Source of the DNA: Cristatella mucedo
Taxonomy: Eukaryota > Bryozoa > Phylactolaemata > Cristatellidae
Assembly: GCA_009760855.2 (NCBI GenBank)
Contig: WPIO01000001.1
Coordinates: 10,722,501-10,786,500 of the forward strand
DNA length: 64,000 nucleotides
Direction of reading: 5' to 3'
A model generated the notes under the pieces. That model was not told the DNA's origin. It made no database searches and saw only the letters and a list, made by a program, of their open reading frames with translations. Within the stretch, counting starts at the first letter, position 1. Each line of letters starts with the position of its first letter. A program made the position numbers and the translations under genes. Shown here piece by piece: positions 63,284-64,000 of the stretch.

Positions 63284-64000
63284 CTAAAATAAGTACAATT
63301 ACACAAATACGGCATCATGTGGCTTTTCATAGACATCGTGGTGGACAATTAATTTTAAATTAATTTATGGACAATTAATTTTAAATGCTAAGGTACCAAG
63401 CAAGTTTGCCATCTCGATCTTTGCCCCTTCAGGCATATTCGACCATCTGCTGAGAACGTGTCAAACCACCAGATAGATATGAACAGTCAGTGTGCACTCC
63501 AACAGTTACCAGTAGGTGGTGGCAAACACAAAAGAGTGCAATTCATCTTGGCCCAATGGCAGAGCAGCTGCTCAAGACATTGCAGGCATATCTCAGTTAC
63601 TGTATGTATGTTGATGCTAACATAAGCATATTATAGCACAGTGGTTGAAAAAAGTACTCCTGAGCAAATAGCTTGAATATTAACCATATATTTATCAAAT
63701 ATCAGATTAGTAAAATTTATACACAAGGATGGGTATTCATACAAAATATAAATCACTTGGCAACAGACAAAGCTGAAAATGACGAAGTAACAGTAAGCAA
63801 CCAAATACCAGTATATTCTATTTCAAACGATCAAAAACCAAAAAGGTATGTCAGCAATTTCAAACCACAGCTATGCTGCATGATGCAGTTGAAAAAGCAC
63901 AAGTAGTCAATCATCAAGCACTGCAAAATGCTGCCATGTTGATTTACCATTACAACAGCTAGGAGCAACGTTCATGCTCGGGCATACACGTCTTGCTTTT
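63284..64000. other. Intron upstream of exon 1, cut by the window edge
   Basis: A 21-base near-direct duplication around TGGACAATTAATTTTAAA (63341, 63367) is visible. No exon is seen, so the strands missing from the first Ig probably lie past 64000. Confidence 0.65.

Noticed and set aside
1-64000. CRISPR array or bacterial operon
   Set aside because: The repeats are microsatellites, transposon copies or coding tandems; there is no spacer pattern, and the spliced Ig/Fn3 gene shows the DNA is animal.

Overview
The window is animal nuclear DNA. It has many short introns with GT/AG ends, long CA/GT microsatellites, non-LTR retrotransposon and tRNA-SINE copies, and cytoskeletal immunoglobulin (Ig) and fibronectin type III (Fn3) domains. 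I cannot name the species; an invertebrate is likely, but that is inference. Apart from mobile elements there is one gene. It lies on the minus strand, so it is read from high to low coordinates, and it enters at the 64000 end and leaves at the 1 end. I see neither its first exon nor its last. It is a giant muscle-type protein of the titin/twitchin/projectin class.

I rebuilt 48 exons (103..405 up to 62959..63283). For nearly every junction the donor phase of one exon matches the acceptor phase of the next. The only poor junction is the donor of the exon at 54633..54816. The exons sum to about 33.85 kb, about 11,280 codons, carrying about 41 Ig and 13 Fn3 domains.

Layout in gene order. (1) 63283-49490: Ig domains, mostly split over two or three exons, with two long linker exons; one linker holds seven copies of an EEQ(F/Y)SET motif. 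(2) 48029-28352: a single exon of 19.7 kb with 16 complete Ig domains and the start of another, separated by Ser/Thr/Val/Ala/Glu-rich linkers. Inside it a 4,023-bp (1,341-codon, three-Ig) unit is repeated nearly identically almost three times (29287-41169). Four single-base length differences between the copies break the frame; they look like assembly or consensus errors, because removing them restores exactly the exon phase the flanking splice sites need. (3) 28278-16398: Ig domains on small exons, with acidic linkers. (4) 14674-103: an A-band-like Ig/Fn3 region built from 303-bp one-domain Fn3 exons and 591/594-bp Ig+Fn3 exons, all symmetric phase 1-1, in an Ig-Ig-Fn3-Fn3-Fn3 module. One module has decayed to an exon stub at 11876.

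The introns hold a LINE with an intact reverse-transcriptase core (3362-4975), a degraded copy (51714-52970), two 3'-tail fragments on the opposite strand (13193, 21443), three copies of a tRNA-derived SINE, a hairpin repeat in two copies, and microsatellites. By family knowledge the gene order suggests an extensible, I-band-like N-terminal part followed by a thick-filament-binding Ig/Fn3 part; a kinase domain might lie beyond coordinate 1, outside the window.
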